64,000 bases of DNA from Cyclobacteriaceae bacterium (GCA_028285685.1 JANQOR010000038.1:186001-250000), one strand, 5' to 3'; positions 44,192 through 54,907 are shown, numbered from the stretch's first letter. The notes: generated from the sequence alone by a model not told the origin. Numbers and translations: made by a program.

Positions 44192-44199
44192 TAAATTTG
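44192..44199 (+). promoter_or_regulatory. Candidate -7 box upstream of dxr-rseP
   Basis: TAAATTTG matches TAnnTTTG and implies a leader of about 85 bases before the dxr ATG. It lies in the 206-base divergent gap. The -33 element is not clear. Confidence 0.35.
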
Positions 44200-44290
44200 C
44201 AGATTCTGCAATGAGTATTTATTGGATTTTTAAACCAAGTTGCTTTAGGATGGTTGAGATGATGGAAGTGAAAATTGGGAGCTTAAGCAA

Positions 44291-45439
44291 ATGATTAGAA
44301 AAGTAGCAATTTTGGGTTCGACAGGTTCCATAGGCACACAAGCCCTGGAAGTTATCGATAATCACCCTGACAAATTTGAGGTTGAAGTTTTATCAGCTCA
44401 AAACAACGCTGATCTTCTTATACAGCAATCTATAAAGTATAGGCCGAATTGTGTGGTCATTGCCAATGAGCAACACTACCAACGGGTTCACAAGTCCTTG
44501 GATCCCTTGCACATTAAGGTATACAGTGGTGAGAATTCTCTCACATCGGTAATGGAGATGGACACAATCGACATAGTCCTTACGGCACTGGTCGGATATG
44601 CCGGGTTACTACCAACACTAAAGGCCATTGAAAATGGTAAGACAATCGCTCTGGCTAATAAGGAGACGTTAGTGGTTGCCGGAGAATTGGTCACCAAGTT
44701 GGCTAGAGAAAAAGGAGTCAACATACTTCCTGTTGACTCTGAACATTCGGCGATTTTTCAGTGCATTGTTGGGGAATTTCACAATCCCATAGAAAAGGTG
44801 ATATTAACAGCATCAGGCGGGCCATTTCGTGGTAAAACAAGGGGACAGCTTTCTGAAGTAACGAAGGCCCAAGCTTTGAAACATCCTAATTGGGATATGG
44901 GTGCTAAAATCACGATTGATTCAGCAACAATGATGAATAAGGGACTTGAAGTAATTGAGGCGAAATGGCTTTTTGGTGTTTCACTCGATCAAATAGAAGT
45001 CATCGTCCATCCTCAATCGATCATTCATTCTATGGTTCAATTCGAAGATGGGTCGATGAAAGCGCAACTTGGGTTACCAGATATGCGTTTGCCTATTCAA
45101 TTTGCATTGGGTTATCCTGGTCGTTTGAAAGCGGACTTTCCACGATTTGACTTCTCGGAATACCCACAGCTGACGTTTGAAAAACCGGATGTTGAAACGT
45201 TTCGAAATCTTGGCTTGGCATTTGAAGTAGCTTCAAATGGAGGAAATCAACCATGTATTTTGAACGCTGCGAACGAAATTGCTGTTCAAGGATTCCTGGA
45301 GGAGAAGATAGGTTTCCTCGAAATTTCGGATGTAATTGAAAACTGCTTGAAGCGTGTAAGTTATATTCGCACTCCGGTTTTGGAGGATTTTGTAGAATCA
45401 GATAAAGAAACAAGAGCATTGGCTCAGGAATTAATATAA
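44291..45439 (+). CDS. dxr: 1-deoxy-D-xylulose 5-phosphate reductoisomerase
   Basis: This is the NADPH- and metal-dependent second enzyme of the MEP isoprenoid pathway, producing 2-C-methyl-D-erythritol 4-phosphate in the cytoplasm. The N-terminal NADPH fold GSTGSIGTQALEVI is present. So are DSEHSAIFQ (metal-binding Asp and Glu), ASGGPF, HPNWDMGAKITIDSATMMNKGLE and HPQSIIHSMVQF. At 382 residues it is full length. It is followed one base later by rseP, a conserved neighbour pair in many bacteria. No other MEP gene is in the window. Confidence 0.96.
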   Translation: MIRKVAILGSTGSIGTQALEVIDNHPDKFEVEVLSAQNNADLLIQQSIKYRPNCVVIANEQHYQRVHKSLDPLHIKVYSGENSLTSVMEMDTIDIVLTALVGYAGLLPTLKAIENGKTIALANKETLVVAGELVTKLAREKGVNILPVDSEHSAIFQCIVGEFHNPIEKVILTASGGPFRGKTRGQLSEVTKAQALKHPNWDMGAKITIDSATMMNKGLEVIEAKWLFGVSLDQIEVIVHPQSIIHSMVQFEDGSMKAQLGLPDMRLPIQFALGYPGRLKADFPRFDFSEYPQLTFEKPDVETFRNLGLAFEVASNGGNQPCILNAANEIAVQGFLEEKIGFLEISDVIENCLKRVSYIRTPVLEDFVESDKETRALAQELI

Positions 45440-45440
45440 G

Positions 45441-46751
45441 ATGGAGGTTTTAATAATGGTCGGACAGCTTCTATTAGGGCTGTCAATTTTGGTTGGACTG
45501 CACGAGTGGGGACACATGGTCGCTGCTAAGAGTTTTGGTATGCGGGTTGAGAAATTCTCAATTGGATTTCCACCAAAAATATGGGCCAGGCAAAGAGGTG
45601 AAACAGAGTATTCTATAGGAGCAATTCCACTTGGTGGTTTCGTGAAAATCACGGGAATGATCGATGAGTCTCTGGATACGAAATCACTCAGTGAGGAACC
45701 AAAACCCTACGAATTCAGAGCGAAACCCGCCTGGCAACGATTGATTGTGATGCTTGGTGGGATCATTGTGAATGTAATTACCGGAATTATCATTTTCATA
45801 TTTATCGCTTTTGCAGAGGGGGAGACTTACCTACCAAAGGAGGAGCTAAACAAACATGGAATTGTGGCATATGATCTTGGCGAACAACTTGGCTTTAAGA
45901 CAGGAGATAAGATCATAGATGTTAATGGTAGAGATTACGAGCGCTTCTCTGACATTATCGGGGCGGATGTTCTCATGGGCTCTGACATTTTCTTTACTGT
46001 CGATAGGGGGGGAGAAACAGTACGCGTAGAGATGCCTAATGATTTCGTTGAGAGACTTTCGGAAAAGAATGCACCTCCGGTCATTGCCCCTCGAAATACT
46101 TTTTCAATAGGAGAAGTCACAAGTGGAAGCAATGCTGAGAGCGCAGGACTTCTTGCCGGTGATAAAATAGTCGGTGTTAATGGGGATAGGATTCAGTACT
46201 TTGATCAATTGACATCAGCACTCGATACGCTTAAATTATCAACTATTCAAGCCACTGTTCTGAGGGGTCAGAGGGAACTGCAATTTCCTATAAGAGTTTC
46301 GGAGGAAGGAACCATTGGATTTAGAGCGGATTTGGAAACCAAATTTGTTACACGAGAATTTAACTTCGGAGAAGCAGTGGGAGTTGGTACGGTGCGGGCT
46401 TTTTCTGTTGTTTGGCTGAACATTCAGGGGATTAACAAAATGGTCAAAGGCGAAGTTTCCGCCCGAAAATCAATGGCCGGGCCCATTCGGATTGCTACCA
46501 TGTTTGGTGGAACATGGGACTGGAGTCGATTTTGGTATCTGGTTGGCCTTCTATCTATGGTTTTGGCCTTTATGAATTTCCTGCCAATTCCAGCCCTTGA
46601 TGGAGGCCATGTGGTTTTCTTGACTTGGGAAATAGTTTCCGGAAGAAAGCCCTCAGACAAATTTTTAGAGGGAGCTCAAAAGGTCGGAATGGTTGTTTTG
46701 CTGAGCCTTATGGCTTTCGTAATCATTAACGATACTATCAGTCTTTTTTAG
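45441..46751 (+). CDS. rseP: Site-2 protease RseP
   Basis: This 436-residue inner-membrane zinc metalloprotease has the HEWGH motif (His21, Glu22, His25) in its first TM helix. Two PDZ domains lie near GFKTGDKIIDVNG and AGLLAGDKIVGVNG. The C-terminal FMNFLPIPALDGGHV loop holds the third zinc ligand. It cuts anti-sigma factors and leftover signal peptides within the membrane, so it takes part in envelope stress signalling. It is coupled to dxr one base upstream. The substrate anti-sigma factor is not in the window; the HtrA-type gene nearby could act on the same pathway. Confidence 0.95.
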   Translation: MEVLIMVGQLLLGLSILVGLHEWGHMVAAKSFGMRVEKFSIGFPPKIWARQRGETEYSIGAIPLGGFVKITGMIDESLDTKSLSEEPKPYEFRAKPAWQRLIVMLGGIIVNVITGIIIFIFIAFAEGETYLPKEELNKHGIVAYDLGEQLGFKTGDKIIDVNGRDYERFSDIIGADVLMGSDIFFTVDRGGETVRVEMPNDFVERLSEKNAPPVIAPRNTFSIGEVTSGSNAESAGLLAGDKIVGVNGDRIQYFDQLTSALDTLKLSTIQATVLRGQRELQFPIRVSEEGTIGFRADLETKFVTREFNFGEAVGVGTVRAFSVVWLNIQGINKMVKGEVSARKSMAGPIRIATMFGGTWDWSRFWYLVGLLSMVLAFMNFLPIPALDGGHVVFLTWEIVSGRKPSDKFLEGAQKVGMVVLLSLMAFVIINDTISLF

Positions 46752-46755
46752 GAAT

Positions 46756-48747
46756 TTAATTAGAATCACCCCCATCCGGTGTTACGGTTGCTTCTCTATA
46801 AATCTCGAATTCTACGCGCCGATTTAGTGCTCTGTCCTCTTCTGTGAGTTCCTGATCGACTATCGGTTGTGTGTCACCATACCCTTCGGCAATGACACGA
46901 TCCTCAACGATCCCGGCGAATATGACAATATAATCTCTGATGTTGTGTGCTCGCCGTTTTGATAACTCAAGATTTTGCTCAGGATTTCCAAGCGAATCTG
47001 TGTGACCTGAAATTCTGAGTTTAAACTCAATGTTGTCGTAAAGGAAATTCACGATTTTGTTGAGATCAGCATACATTTCCGTCTTCAGGTCGGCACGGCC
47101 AATGTCGAACTCAATGGACTCAAATTTTACTCTGCTAGCAAGAGGTTCGGTCACTTGGTTTAATTCAATTGGCCCATCCAGGAAAAAAACTTCTTCGATT
47201 CTGAAAAAGTCATCTCCTTGTAAGATCAGCAAATAATTTCTTTGATCAATCAACTCGAATTCGAAAGAGCCATCGGGATTAAGATATTTAGGTGCTACTT
47301 CTAGTCCTTCATCCAGGTCGATAATCGAGACAATCCCTTGAAAAGGTGCCCCGGTCAGAGAGTCTGTTAGTGTTCCTGCTACTGTGGTAGTTGCCTGAGG
47401 TTGTGCCGACATTGGCAGCGGAAACGAGTAGATGTCCTGTTTGCTTAGATCGTTTGTGGAAGATCTCGCATAGAAAAGTAGTTCAGAGTCCGAATCGATT
47501 GTAAAGTACGTTTCACTTCCTCTTCCGTTCACCAGCGGCCCAATGTTCTGAGGTTCCGTCCAATATCCATCCACGCTGTAGGATTTGTAGATGTCAAATT
47601 CTCCAAAATTGTAGAGCTGGCCATTAGAGCTAAAATACAGGACATTGAAGATCGGGTGGAAAAATGGGCTAAAATCGCTGTGACGTGTGTTGATTACAGG
47701 GCCAATATTTTGTGCAGGTTGCCAAATTCCTCGAGAATCCCTGATGGAGTAATAAATGTCGGACAGTCCGAATCCGCCCAGCCTGTCAGATGCAAAATAA
47801 AGTGTGTCACCGCTGTGTGATAGAGAAGGGTGCGAATCCCAACTCACACTATTGATGTTAGTGCCCATGTTAACGGGCTTGCTCCATACACTGTCTTCAC
47901 CTAAAGTGGCACTATAGAGGTCGCAATGACCTAAACCTTCCTGAGTAAAACATCTGGAAAATATCAACGTTTTTCCATCCCTGCTAATACACGGAGATCC
48001 CTCCATATAGTGAGAGTTCAACTTCTCAATTGGTTTTGCCTTAGACCAGGTTCCGTATGGATCCTTTCTGCTAAAGTAGAGATCCTCATCTTCCCGAAAT
48101 CTGATAGTTTCGTCAATCTTCTTTCGCTTCGAGGTAAAGACCAGCAGATCGTTCGTTATGTTCAGTGCAGGTCCATAATCAGCACTCGAACTATTTACAA
48201 GCATTCCCATATTCAAAAGAACACCACGCGGCGGCCGAAGGGTATCTATCAGCTTTCTGTGCTCAACTAATTCGTAGTAGTAGTCGATCGGCACAAACTG
48301 CTCTGCAGCTTGCTTATTTAGAGAGTCATAGTAGAGCTCGATCTCTTTGATACTAATACCTTGGTAATGATGGCGAAGTACTGTTCGATAAAGGGTTTTT
48401 GCCTCATCTGGATCGCCAAACAATTCGGTCATTTTGGCTAAACGCCAAATGAGCTTCGTGTCTTTATAAAAATTCTGGATTCCAAATCTCTTCACATAAT
48501 CTTTTAGTGCGTTGAAAAGATCCTCCCATTGTTGATCCTGATCCAGCTTTATGATCCGTTCGAGCTTCTGCTTATTATAATAGAGAGCATATTTATTGAT
48601 GCCCTCAAAATCATAGACGTTAAAAACGACATCATCTGGAATTGAATCAGTTAGTATTTGAACTTCCTTTCTCTTGTTTTGAGCTTGGATACAAAAGCAT
48701 GAGAAAATAAAAATGACACACGCAAAGGCGGAAAATTTTTGAGGCAT
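46756..48747 (-). CDS. PorE-like protein: TPR, PD40 propeller, carboxypeptidase-regulatory-like and OmpA domains
   Basis: This 663-residue exported protein (signal peptide about 1-22) has an N-terminal TPR-like helical region (about 55-160). A WD40/PD40 beta-propeller follows (about 185-445; SPCISRDGKTLIFSR and HPSLSHSGDTLYFASDRLGG). A carboxypeptidase-regulatory-like domain (about 450-525) and a C-terminal OmpA domain (about 540-650; GHTDSLG, NRRVEFEI) complete it. This exact order is that of the T9SS accessory protein PorE, which anchors the machinery to peptidoglycan. It is supported by a PorQ gene 3 kb away and a T9SS cargo in the window. PorE is a lipoprotein in Porphyromonas; no lipobox is obvious here. 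Confidence 0.72.
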   Translation of the reverse strand: MPQKFSAFACVIFIFSCFCIQAQNKRKEVQILTDSIPDDVVFNVYDFEGINKYALYYNKQKLERIIKLDQDQQWEDLFNALKDYVKRFGIQNFYKDTKLIWRLAKMTELFGDPDEAKTLYRTVLRHHYQGISIKEIELYYDSLNKQAAEQFVPIDYYYELVEHRKLIDTLRPPRGVLLNMGMLVNSSSADYGPALNITNDLLVFTSKRKKIDETIRFREDEDLYFSRKDPYGTWSKAKPIEKLNSHYMEGSPCISRDGKTLIFSRCFTQEGLGHCDLYSATLGEDSVWSKPVNMGTNINSVSWDSHPSLSHSGDTLYFASDRLGGFGLSDIYYSIRDSRGIWQPAQNIGPVINTRHSDFSPFFHPIFNVLYFSSNGQLYNFGEFDIYKSYSVDGYWTEPQNIGPLVNGRGSETYFTIDSDSELLFYARSSTNDLSKQDIYSFPLPMSAQPQATTTVAGTLTDSLTGAPFQGIVSIIDLDEGLEVAPKYLNPDGSFEFELIDQRNYLLILQGDDFFRIEEVFFLDGPIELNQVTEPLASRVKFESIEFDIGRADLKTEMYADLNKIVNFLYDNIEFKLRISGHTDSLGNPEQNLELSKRRAHNIRDYIVIFAGIVEDRVIAEGYGDTQPIVDQELTEEDRALNRRVEFEIYREATVTPDGGDSN

Positions 48748-48847
48748 ACTGTCGTTTCGTCAGTAATGTTTTTTTAACGAATTAAAGTTAATACTATTTG
48801 CTATGGAAATCATTTTGGCATACCGATTGACCATTTAGTGCATAACC

Positions 48848-48865
48848 CCCTAGAATAGGGTTTTT
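48848..48865 (+). other. Small hairpin plus T-run in the lon leader region
   Basis: CCCTA-GAA-TAGGG is followed by TTTTT, 30 bases before the lon start. It is short for a terminator and may be a leader or attenuator element, or chance. Confidence 0.25.
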
Positions 48866-48894
48866 ATAAGATAATCTGCCATTTTGGCACCCAT

Positions 48895-51366
48895 ATGTTC
48901 AAAAAAGATTCTCATTCTCTTCTTTTATCCAATTTTGCTTCTGGTGATTCTGAAGAGTTGATTCAAATCATTGCCCCAGAAGATGGTCAGGAGCTTTCTG
49001 AAGAAAAACTGCCAAAGAATTTACCAGTTTTACCAATCAAGAATACCGTACTGTTTCCGGGCGTCGTGCTGCCAATTACGGTAGGGCGTACAAAATCTAT
49101 TCGTCTGGTCAAGCGTGCTTATCGAGGTGACAGGATATTGGGAGTACTTGCTCAGAAGAACAATAAAATAGAAGATCCGAAATTCAAGGACATGTTTGAT
49201 GTCGGAACTATCGCTAAGATTCTCAAAATGATTGTCTTGCCGGATGGTAACACGACGATCATTATCCAGGGACAAAGTAGGTTTAAGGTTGAGGCGCAAG
49301 TCCAAGAGGAGCCACATCATCAGGTAAACTTCAGCTTGATCCAAGACAATCCAATCAAAATCAATGCGAAGGAGCAAAAGGCCATCATACAGTCCTTAAA
49401 AGATACCGCCGCAAAGATCATGAACCTGAGCCCAGAAATCCCAAGGGAGGCCCAGGTCGCTATTGATAATATTGAAAACTTTCAATTTCTTACTCACTTC
49501 CTCTCTTCAAATGTGAATGCGGAGGTAACAGATAAGCAACGACTTCTAGAAGTAAGTGATCCACAAGAACGAGCGGAGCTATTGCTTGAGTTTATGCTGA
49601 AGGATCTGCAAATGCTGGAGTTAAAGCATGAGATACAGGAAAAAGTACATACGGATATCGATCAGCAACAGCGGGACTATTTTTTGCGAAATCAAATTAG
49701 AATTCTGCAGGATGAGTTAGGTCAAGATGGTCCTGACCAGGAAGTGGAAGCGCTCAGATTAAGGGGATTGGAAAAAGATTGGCCTGCAGAGGTAGCTGAG
49801 CATTTTCAGAAAGAACTAGACAAAATCTCAAGGATGAATCCTGCAGCAGCCGAATTTCCGGTTGCAATGAGTTACTCGGAGCTTTTGGTGGATTTGCCAT
49901 GGAATGAGGTCACTGAGGATAACTTTGACCTAAGTCATGCAAAAAAGATCCTCGACCGAGACCATTTTGGATTGGAGAAGGTAAAGGAGCGTATCATTGA
50001 ATACTTAGCCGTAAGAAAGCTGAAGAAAGACCTGAAAGGACCAATTCTTTGTTTGTACGGCCCTCCTGGTGTAGGTAAGACCTCTCTAGGGAAGTCCATT
50101 GCCGATGCTTTGGATAGAAAGTATGTCAGGATGTCTTTGGGAGGTGTTCATGATGAAGCTGAAATAAGAGGGCACAGAAAGACATACATCGGTGCAATGC
50201 CAGGCAAGGTGATTCAGAACATAAACCGGGCTAAGTCCTCCAATCCCGTATTTATCCTGGACGAAATCGATAAAGTCAACTCGGACTTTCGTGGTGATCC
50301 ATCATCGGCACTTCTTGAGGTTCTTGATCCGGAACAAAATGCAACTTTCAAGGACAATTACCTTGAAGTCGATTACGACCTTTCGAAGGTGCTTTTTATT
50401 GCCACCGCGAATTCTCTGGAAACGATCCAACCAGCCTTAAGAGATCGCATGGAGATCATCGAGATAAGTGGATACACGATAGAGGAAAAATTAGAAATTG
50501 CGAAAAAGCATCTTATACCCAAACAAAGGAAGGAGCACGGCTTGAAATCAGGAGACATCAGCATCGATAAGTCTGCGATTGAGAAATTGATAAAGTCCTA
50601 CACCAGAGAATCAGGTGTGAGAAATTTAGAGAGGAAAATTGCTTCCGTGATTCGCAACGTTGCAAAATCGGTGGCGATGGAAGATGAGTACGATAAGAAG
50701 ATAAGTTCAACCCGGGTCAGAGAAATCTTAGGTCCGGAAATATTTGATAGAGAGAACTATGAGGATAACTCCATTCCTGGTGTTGTAACAGGCCTTGCCT
50801 GGACTCCTGCGGGAGGAGATATCTTGTTCATAGAATCATCCCTAAGCAGAGGAAAAGGAAAACTGACCCTCTCCGGTCAGCTAGGCGATGTTATGAAGGA
50901 GTCTGCTGTAGCGGCACTTTCATACTTAAGATCACATGCCGAATCGCTAAAAATTGATCATCGCATTTTCGATAGCTACGATCTTCATGTGCATGTACCT
51001 GCTGGAGCAATTCCGAAAGATGGACCTTCAGCGGGAATCACGATGCTTACGTCGCTGGCTTCTGTTTTTACCCAAAGAAAAGTGAAAAAACAGATCGCTA
51101 TGACCGGGGAAATCACACTTAGAGGTAAAGTTTTGCCTGTTGGCGGCATTAAAGAGAAGATCCTTGCAGCCAGACGGGCAGGGATTAAGGAGATCATCAT
51201 GTGCCACAAAAATCAAAAGGACCTAGAGGAGATCAGTGAGAAATACCTGAAAGGACTAAAAATCCATTTCGTAGAATATGTACCTGAGGTGTTGGAAATC
51301 GCGCTAACTAAGCAGAAGGTATCCGATCCAATTCAATTCATTTTACCAGAAGAAGTCAAAGCTTGA
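48895..51366 (+). CDS. lon: ATP-dependent protease Lon
   Basis: This 823-residue cytoplasmic protease has an N-terminal LON substrate domain (about 40-245; [18 protein letters not shown]). A long coiled coil precedes the AAA+ module, which has Walker [10 protein letters not shown] near 388 and then FILDEIDK. The C-terminal serine-lysine protease domain contains DGPSAGITM (Ser712) and GGIKEK (Lys755). The catalytic dyad and spacing match E. coli Lon. The stop overlaps the TTG start of porQ, so the two are coupled. It degrades damaged and regulatory proteins. Confidence 0.96.
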   Translation: MFKKDSHSLLLSNFASGDSEELIQIIAPEDGQELSEEKLPKNLPVLPIKNTVLFPGVVLPITVGRTKSIRLVKRAYRGDRILGVLAQKNNKIEDPKFKDMFDVGTIAKILKMIVLPDGNTTIIIQGQSRFKVEAQVQEEPHHQVNFSLIQDNPIKINAKEQKAIIQSLKDTAAKIMNLSPEIPREAQVAIDNIENFQFLTHFLSSNVNAEVTDKQRLLEVSDPQERAELLLEFMLKDLQMLELKHEIQEKVHTDIDQQQRDYFLRNQIRILQDELGQDGPDQEVEALRLRGLEKDWPAEVAEHFQKELDKISRMNPAAAEFPVAMSYSELLVDLPWNEVTEDNFDLSHAKKILDRDHFGLEKVKERIIEYLAVRKLKKDLKGPILCLYGPPGVGKTSLGKSIADALDRKYVRMSLGGVHDEAEIRGHRKTYIGAMPGKVIQNINRAKSSNPVFILDEIDKVNSDFRGDPSSALLEVLDPEQNATFKDNYLEVDYDLSKVLFIATANSLETIQPALRDRMEIIEISGYTIEEKLEIAKKHLIPKQRKEHGLKSGDISIDKSAIEKLIKSYTRESGVRNLERKIASVIRNVAKSVAMEDEYDKKISSTRVREILGPEIFDRENYEDNSIPGVVTGLAWTPAGGDILFIESSLSRGKGKLTLSGQLGDVMKESAVAALSYLRSHAESLKIDHRIFDSYDLHVHVPAGAIPKDGPSAGITMLTSLASVFTQRKVKKQIAMTGEITLRGKVLPVGGIKEKILAARRAGIKEIIMCHKNQKDLEEISEKYLKGLKIHFVEYVPEVLEIALTKQKVSDPIQFILPEEVKA

Positions 51367-52355
51367 AATTACTTTTTCAAATAGTGGTGATTCTGCCGTT
51401 GGTCACGTTCTCGCAAGTAGGAGGTGAGCACGGATATCAGATTCTAAACCTTAGTTCCAATGCTCGATCTGCAGCGCTTGCCGGGTCCACTGTTTCGATT
51501 GCTGATGGCGATATTTCTCAATTTTTTGAGAATCCAGCTACGATAGATTCTGTTGCCTCAAGAGATATTTTTCTGAATATCAATCCATATTTCACTGATG
51601 CGATCGTCTTCAGTGGAGCATATGCTATCGAGATGAAAGGATTTGGAAATGTTGTGGTTGGCCTTCATTACCTGGATTATGGATCTTTTGAAAGAACTGA
51701 TCCTACCGGAAGTTTGCTTGGTGAGTTTAATGCACAAGATTATGCCATTACGGTTGGAAAGGCGCACAAATTAGGGCCAGTGACGATCGGGGGTACTATA
51801 AAGGTTCTGCATACTTCTATCGATTCTTATGGATCAACAGCATTGGTGGGAGATGTTGGTGGGATTTTTAGGGCCAATGACAACTGGACGATTGGCATGA
51901 CTTTCTCAAATATTGGAGGTAGAATTTCAAATTTCAATGAGCTAACCACAACCACAATTCCTTTTGACGTAAAAATCGGAACCACGTTCAAGCCAGAACA
52001 TATGCCGCTTAGATTCACGCTTACAAGCAATAATCTGGTTGATAGCAATGTTGTGGAAGAAACCTCAGGAGAAGGCCGGTCCAATGAGCAAGTCGAAAAA
52101 ATGCTTCGGCGTGTGAATATTGGAGCCGAGTTGGTATTGAGCGACAACTTTCAACTGTTAGTCGGCTATAGTCACAAGAGAAAACAAGAGTTAAAACTTG
52201 ATGAAGTAAGCGGAGGTGCCGGATTTTCATATGGAATCATGCTACATATCAAACGGATCCAAATGAGATATTCAAGGAGCACCTTTCATGCAGCTGGAGG
52301 TTCAAGTTTTATCAGCTTTCAAACGAACCTTAACAACTTTGGGAGTATATTATAG
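51363..52355 (+). CDS. porQ: Type IX secretion system protein PorQ
   Basis: This 330-residue exported outer-membrane protein has a short signal peptide ([21 protein letters not shown]). The PorQ/PorV-type pattern LSSNARSAALAGSTVSIADGD leads a beta-barrel that ends FQTNLNNFGSIL. PorQ works in the attachment complex of T9SS with PorU, PorV and PorZ. The start is a TTG that shares bases with the lon stop (TTGA). No in-frame ATG lies near enough to replace it without losing the signal peptide. Coupling of a T9SS component to lon is unusual. Confidence 0.88.
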   Translation: MKLLFQIVVILPLVTFSQVGGEHGYQILNLSSNARSAALAGSTVSIADGDISQFFENPATIDSVASRDIFLNINPYFTDAIVFSGAYAIEMKGFGNVVVGLHYLDYGSFERTDPTGSLLGEFNAQDYAITVGKAHKLGPVTIGGTIKVLHTSIDSYGSTALVGDVGGIFRANDNWTIGMTFSNIGGRISNFNELTTTTIPFDVKIGTTFKPEHMPLRFTLTSNNLVDSNVVEETSGEGRSNEQVEKMLRRVNIGAELVLSDNFQLLVGYSHKRKQELKLDEVSGGAGFSYGIMLHIKRIQMRYSRSTFHAAGGSSFISFQTNLNNFGSIL

Positions 52356-52434
52356 ATTGGTACTTAGTTGCTACAGGGCTCCAGAACGTAAATAATACAG
52401 AATATAGAAAACCACGACCGTAGATAAAGAGAGA

Positions 52435-53826
52435 ATGGAAAAGATGAATGATAATTTGACACCGAAGGAAATTGTAGCCGAGCTTGACAAGTATATTATT
52501 GGGCAAAATGATGCCAAGCGGAATGTTGCTATCGCCTTGCGAAATCGATGGAGACGAATGAACGTAAAGGAGGAGATTCAGGGCGAGATTGTACCCAACA
52601 ACATCCTGTTGATTGGGGCGACTGGCGTAGGGAAAACAGAGATAGCCAGACGACTTGCTAAAACTGCTGATGCTCCATTTACGAAAGTTGAGGCGTCAAA
52701 ATTTACAGAGGTTGGTTATGTTGGTAGAGATGTAGAAAGTATGGTGAGAGACCTTGTTGAGCAAGCGGTGAGCATGGTCAAGGTAGCGAAGAAAGAAGCT
52801 GTAAAAGAGAAAGCGGCGGAAGCAGTTGAAAATATTATTTTGGATGCATTGATACCACCTTTAAAAGGAAGCCCGCATCCGTACGCAGTAAAACTGGGCA
52901 GCGACGAACCAGAGGATGAAGTGGAGTTAAACGAGCAAACGAGAGCTAGATTCAGAGAGAAAATCCAAAACGGTGAAATGGATGATCGAAAAGTGGAGAT
53001 CGATGTTTCACAAAATGCAACTGGAAATCTGGGAATGATTGGAGGAGCGGGTATGGATGAGGCCTCCATGATCAATTTGCAGGAAATGATTGGCAACATG
53101 ATGCCAAAGAAAAAAAAGAAGAGAAAAGTCACTATTGCTGAGGCCAGAAAAATCCTTCTTGAAGAAGAAGCCTCAAAGATGATTGATATGGATGAGGTGA
53201 AAGAAGAGGCCATCAGCAAAGCGGAAAACACCGGCATCATCTTCATAGATGAGATTGACAAGATCGCGAGTGGAGGTTCAGGTTCAGGTAAGGGTCCCGA
53301 TGTCAGTCGAGAGGGTGTCCAGCGAGATCTCTTGCCGATTGTGGAAGGCAGTGCTGTTAATACCAAGTATGGGGTGATCAACACAGACCATATTCTGTTC
53401 ATTTCCGCAGGAGCATTCCACTATAGCAAACCTTCTGATTTGATCCCAGAACTTCAGGGTCGATTCCCAATTAGAGTTGAGCTTGATAATCTGACGAAAG
53501 AGGACTTTCTAAAAATTCTCACTGAGCCAAAAAATGCACTGACTAAGCAGTACGAGGCACTCGTAGCATCGGAAGATGTTGATTTAACATTTCAGCAAGA
53601 TGCCCTAGAGGAGATTGCTGAAATGGCCTTTCAAATTAATGAAGAGGTGGAAAACATTGGTGCAAGGAGACTCCACACAGTTATGAGTCGTTTGCTCAAC
53701 GAGATCTTATTCGACATTCCGGACACGATAGGGCCCAATGCAAAGATCGTAATTGATAAGAAGCTGGTTCAGGAAAAATTGGACGGACTCGTTCAGGACA
53801 AAGATTTAAGTAGATACATTTTGTAG
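52435..53826 (+). CDS. hslU: ATP-dependent protease ATPase subunit HslU
   Basis: This 463-residue AAA+ unfoldase has the N-terminal [34 protein letters not shown], Walker [21 protein letters not shown] with the pore-loop aromatic, an I-domain insertion with a lysine-rich run ([10 protein letters not shown]), FIDEIDKIA and the C-terminal DLSRYIL tail that docks into HslV. The partner protease gene hslV is not next to it, unlike in most genomes. Met codons at 52435 and 52444 are both possible starts. It forms a ring that feeds substrates to HslV in the cytoplasm. Confidence 0.95.
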   Translation: MEKMNDNLTPKEIVAELDKYIIGQNDAKRNVAIALRNRWRRMNVKEEIQGEIVPNNILLIGATGVGKTEIARRLAKTADAPFTKVEASKFTEVGYVGRDVESMVRDLVEQAVSMVKVAKKEAVKEKAAEAVENIILDALIPPLKGSPHPYAVKLGSDEPEDEVELNEQTRARFREKIQNGEMDDRKVEIDVSQNATGNLGMIGGAGMDEASMINLQEMIGNMMPKKKKKRKVTIAEARKILLEEEASKMIDMDEVKEEAISKAENTGIIFIDEIDKIASGGSGSGKGPDVSREGVQRDLLPIVEGSAVNTKYGVINTDHILFISAGAFHYSKPSDLIPELQGRFPIRVELDNLTKEDFLKILTEPKNALTKQYEALVASEDVDLTFQQDALEEIAEMAFQINEEVENIGARRLHTVMSRLLNEILFDIPDTIGPNAKIVIDKKLVQEKLDGLVQDKDLSRYIL

Positions 53827-53895
53827 TCAGAATTTCGTACCTTTTAGACCATTGGAATTTCCGATCGGAGGTTTTGAAAAACTCGGAATAATTGT

Positions 53896-54879
53896 ATGGT
53901 CTATTTCATGTCGATTAGCAGTGCATTGGCAATACTGAATAGCGTTTTCTTCAGTGCTTACCTGCTGCAGCCACGTAAGCGATCGCTGGCTAATTTGTTA
54001 CTAGCCTTTTTGCTTTTGGCGCTTGCTCTTCGAATTTTCAAGTCGCTGACTTCAGTTGTTTTTGTTGACACATCTTCATTTCTTCTGGCTCTCGGCCTAG
54101 GTAGCATGGGGACAATTGGACCCATGCTGTACTTCTATGTACTAAGCTTCTTACAAATCAATCGGTTCAAGGTAAGCTTTATTCATTTTGTACTTCCAGT
54201 GGGCATGACGTTGGTTGCTTTTTCACGAAATCAATTGGTCATTTACCTTTTCTATGTAGCAATTATCTTTCAGATTTTGATCTACATTGTGATGGCAATC
54301 CATATTTTCAAACAACGTAGACATTCGTACAATCGAGATAGAGCTTCTTGGGTAAGAGTGGTGATTGGAGCAGTCTTGGCAATATGGGTTACCATGTTAA
54401 TGCAATTGATCTTTGACAATTCTGAAACCTACATGGCCACTTCCATCGTAGCAGCATCTCTTATCTACGTACTTGGGTTTGTTGGATTTAACAATGCTAA
54501 ATTATTCAGTGCTAATGGAGGAATAGTTGATTACCATGTTTACCGAGAGATCTCAGATAAGTTTCATGAATTGTTGGGGACAGAAAGAATTCATAGGACT
54601 CAAAGGATTACCATTTCTGAGGTTGCCAAACAAATGGAAATACCAGCTTACATGATCTCTAAATCTATAAACGCAATCGACGGCAAGACTTTTCCGGAAA
54701 TCATCAAGGAATATAGGATGAAGGATATCAAGCAAAATCTGAGAGATCCAGCTAATCGTTTTGTGTCGATCGATGCATTAGCATTTGAAACCGGTTTTAC
54801 ATCTATTTCTAAGTTTTATAAGCTATTTAGAAAAGAGACCGGACTAACTCCGGACCAATTTCGAAGGCTAAATCCCTAA
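53896..54879 (+). CDS. Membrane-bound AraC-type transcriptional regulator
   Basis: The N-terminal two thirds of this 327-residue protein has about seven hydrophobic helices (residues 5-200; for example SLANLLLAFLLLALALRIF and YLFYVAIIFQILIYIVMAI). The C-terminal part is an AraC DNA-binding domain: ITISEVAKQMEIPAYMISKSI and ALAFETGFTSISKFYKLFRKETG. Membrane-fused AraC regulators are typical of Bacteroidota, and their signals are mostly unknown. Met codons at 53896 and 53908 are alternatives. A perfect 20-base palindrome follows 8 bases after the stop and may be its operator for the amidohydrolase gene downstream. Confidence 0.87.
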   Translation: MVYFMSISSALAILNSVFFSAYLLQPRKRSLANLLLAFLLLALALRIFKSLTSVVFVDTSSFLLALGLGSMGTIGPMLYFYVLSFLQINRFKVSFIHFVLPVGMTLVAFSRNQLVIYLFYVAIIFQILIYIVMAIHIFKQRRHSYNRDRASWVRVVIGAVLAIWVTMLMQLIFDNSETYMATSIVAASLIYVLGFVGFNNAKLFSANGGIVDYHVYREISDKFHELLGTERIHRTQRITISEVAKQMEIPAYMISKSINAIDGKTFPEIIKEYRMKDIKQNLRDPANRFVSIDALAFETGFTSISKFYKLFRKETGLTPDQFRRLNP

Positions 54880-54887
54880 TAGTTTAT

Positions 54888-54907
54888 TGTCCATTTGCAA
54901 ATGGACA
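54888..54907. promoter_or_regulatory. 20-base perfect palindrome between AraC-type and amidohydrolase genes
   Basis: The two halves TGTCCATTTG and CAAATGGACA meet without a spacer. It lacks a T-run, so an operator is more likely than a terminator. It lies 31 bases before the amidohydrolase start. Confidence 0.45.
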
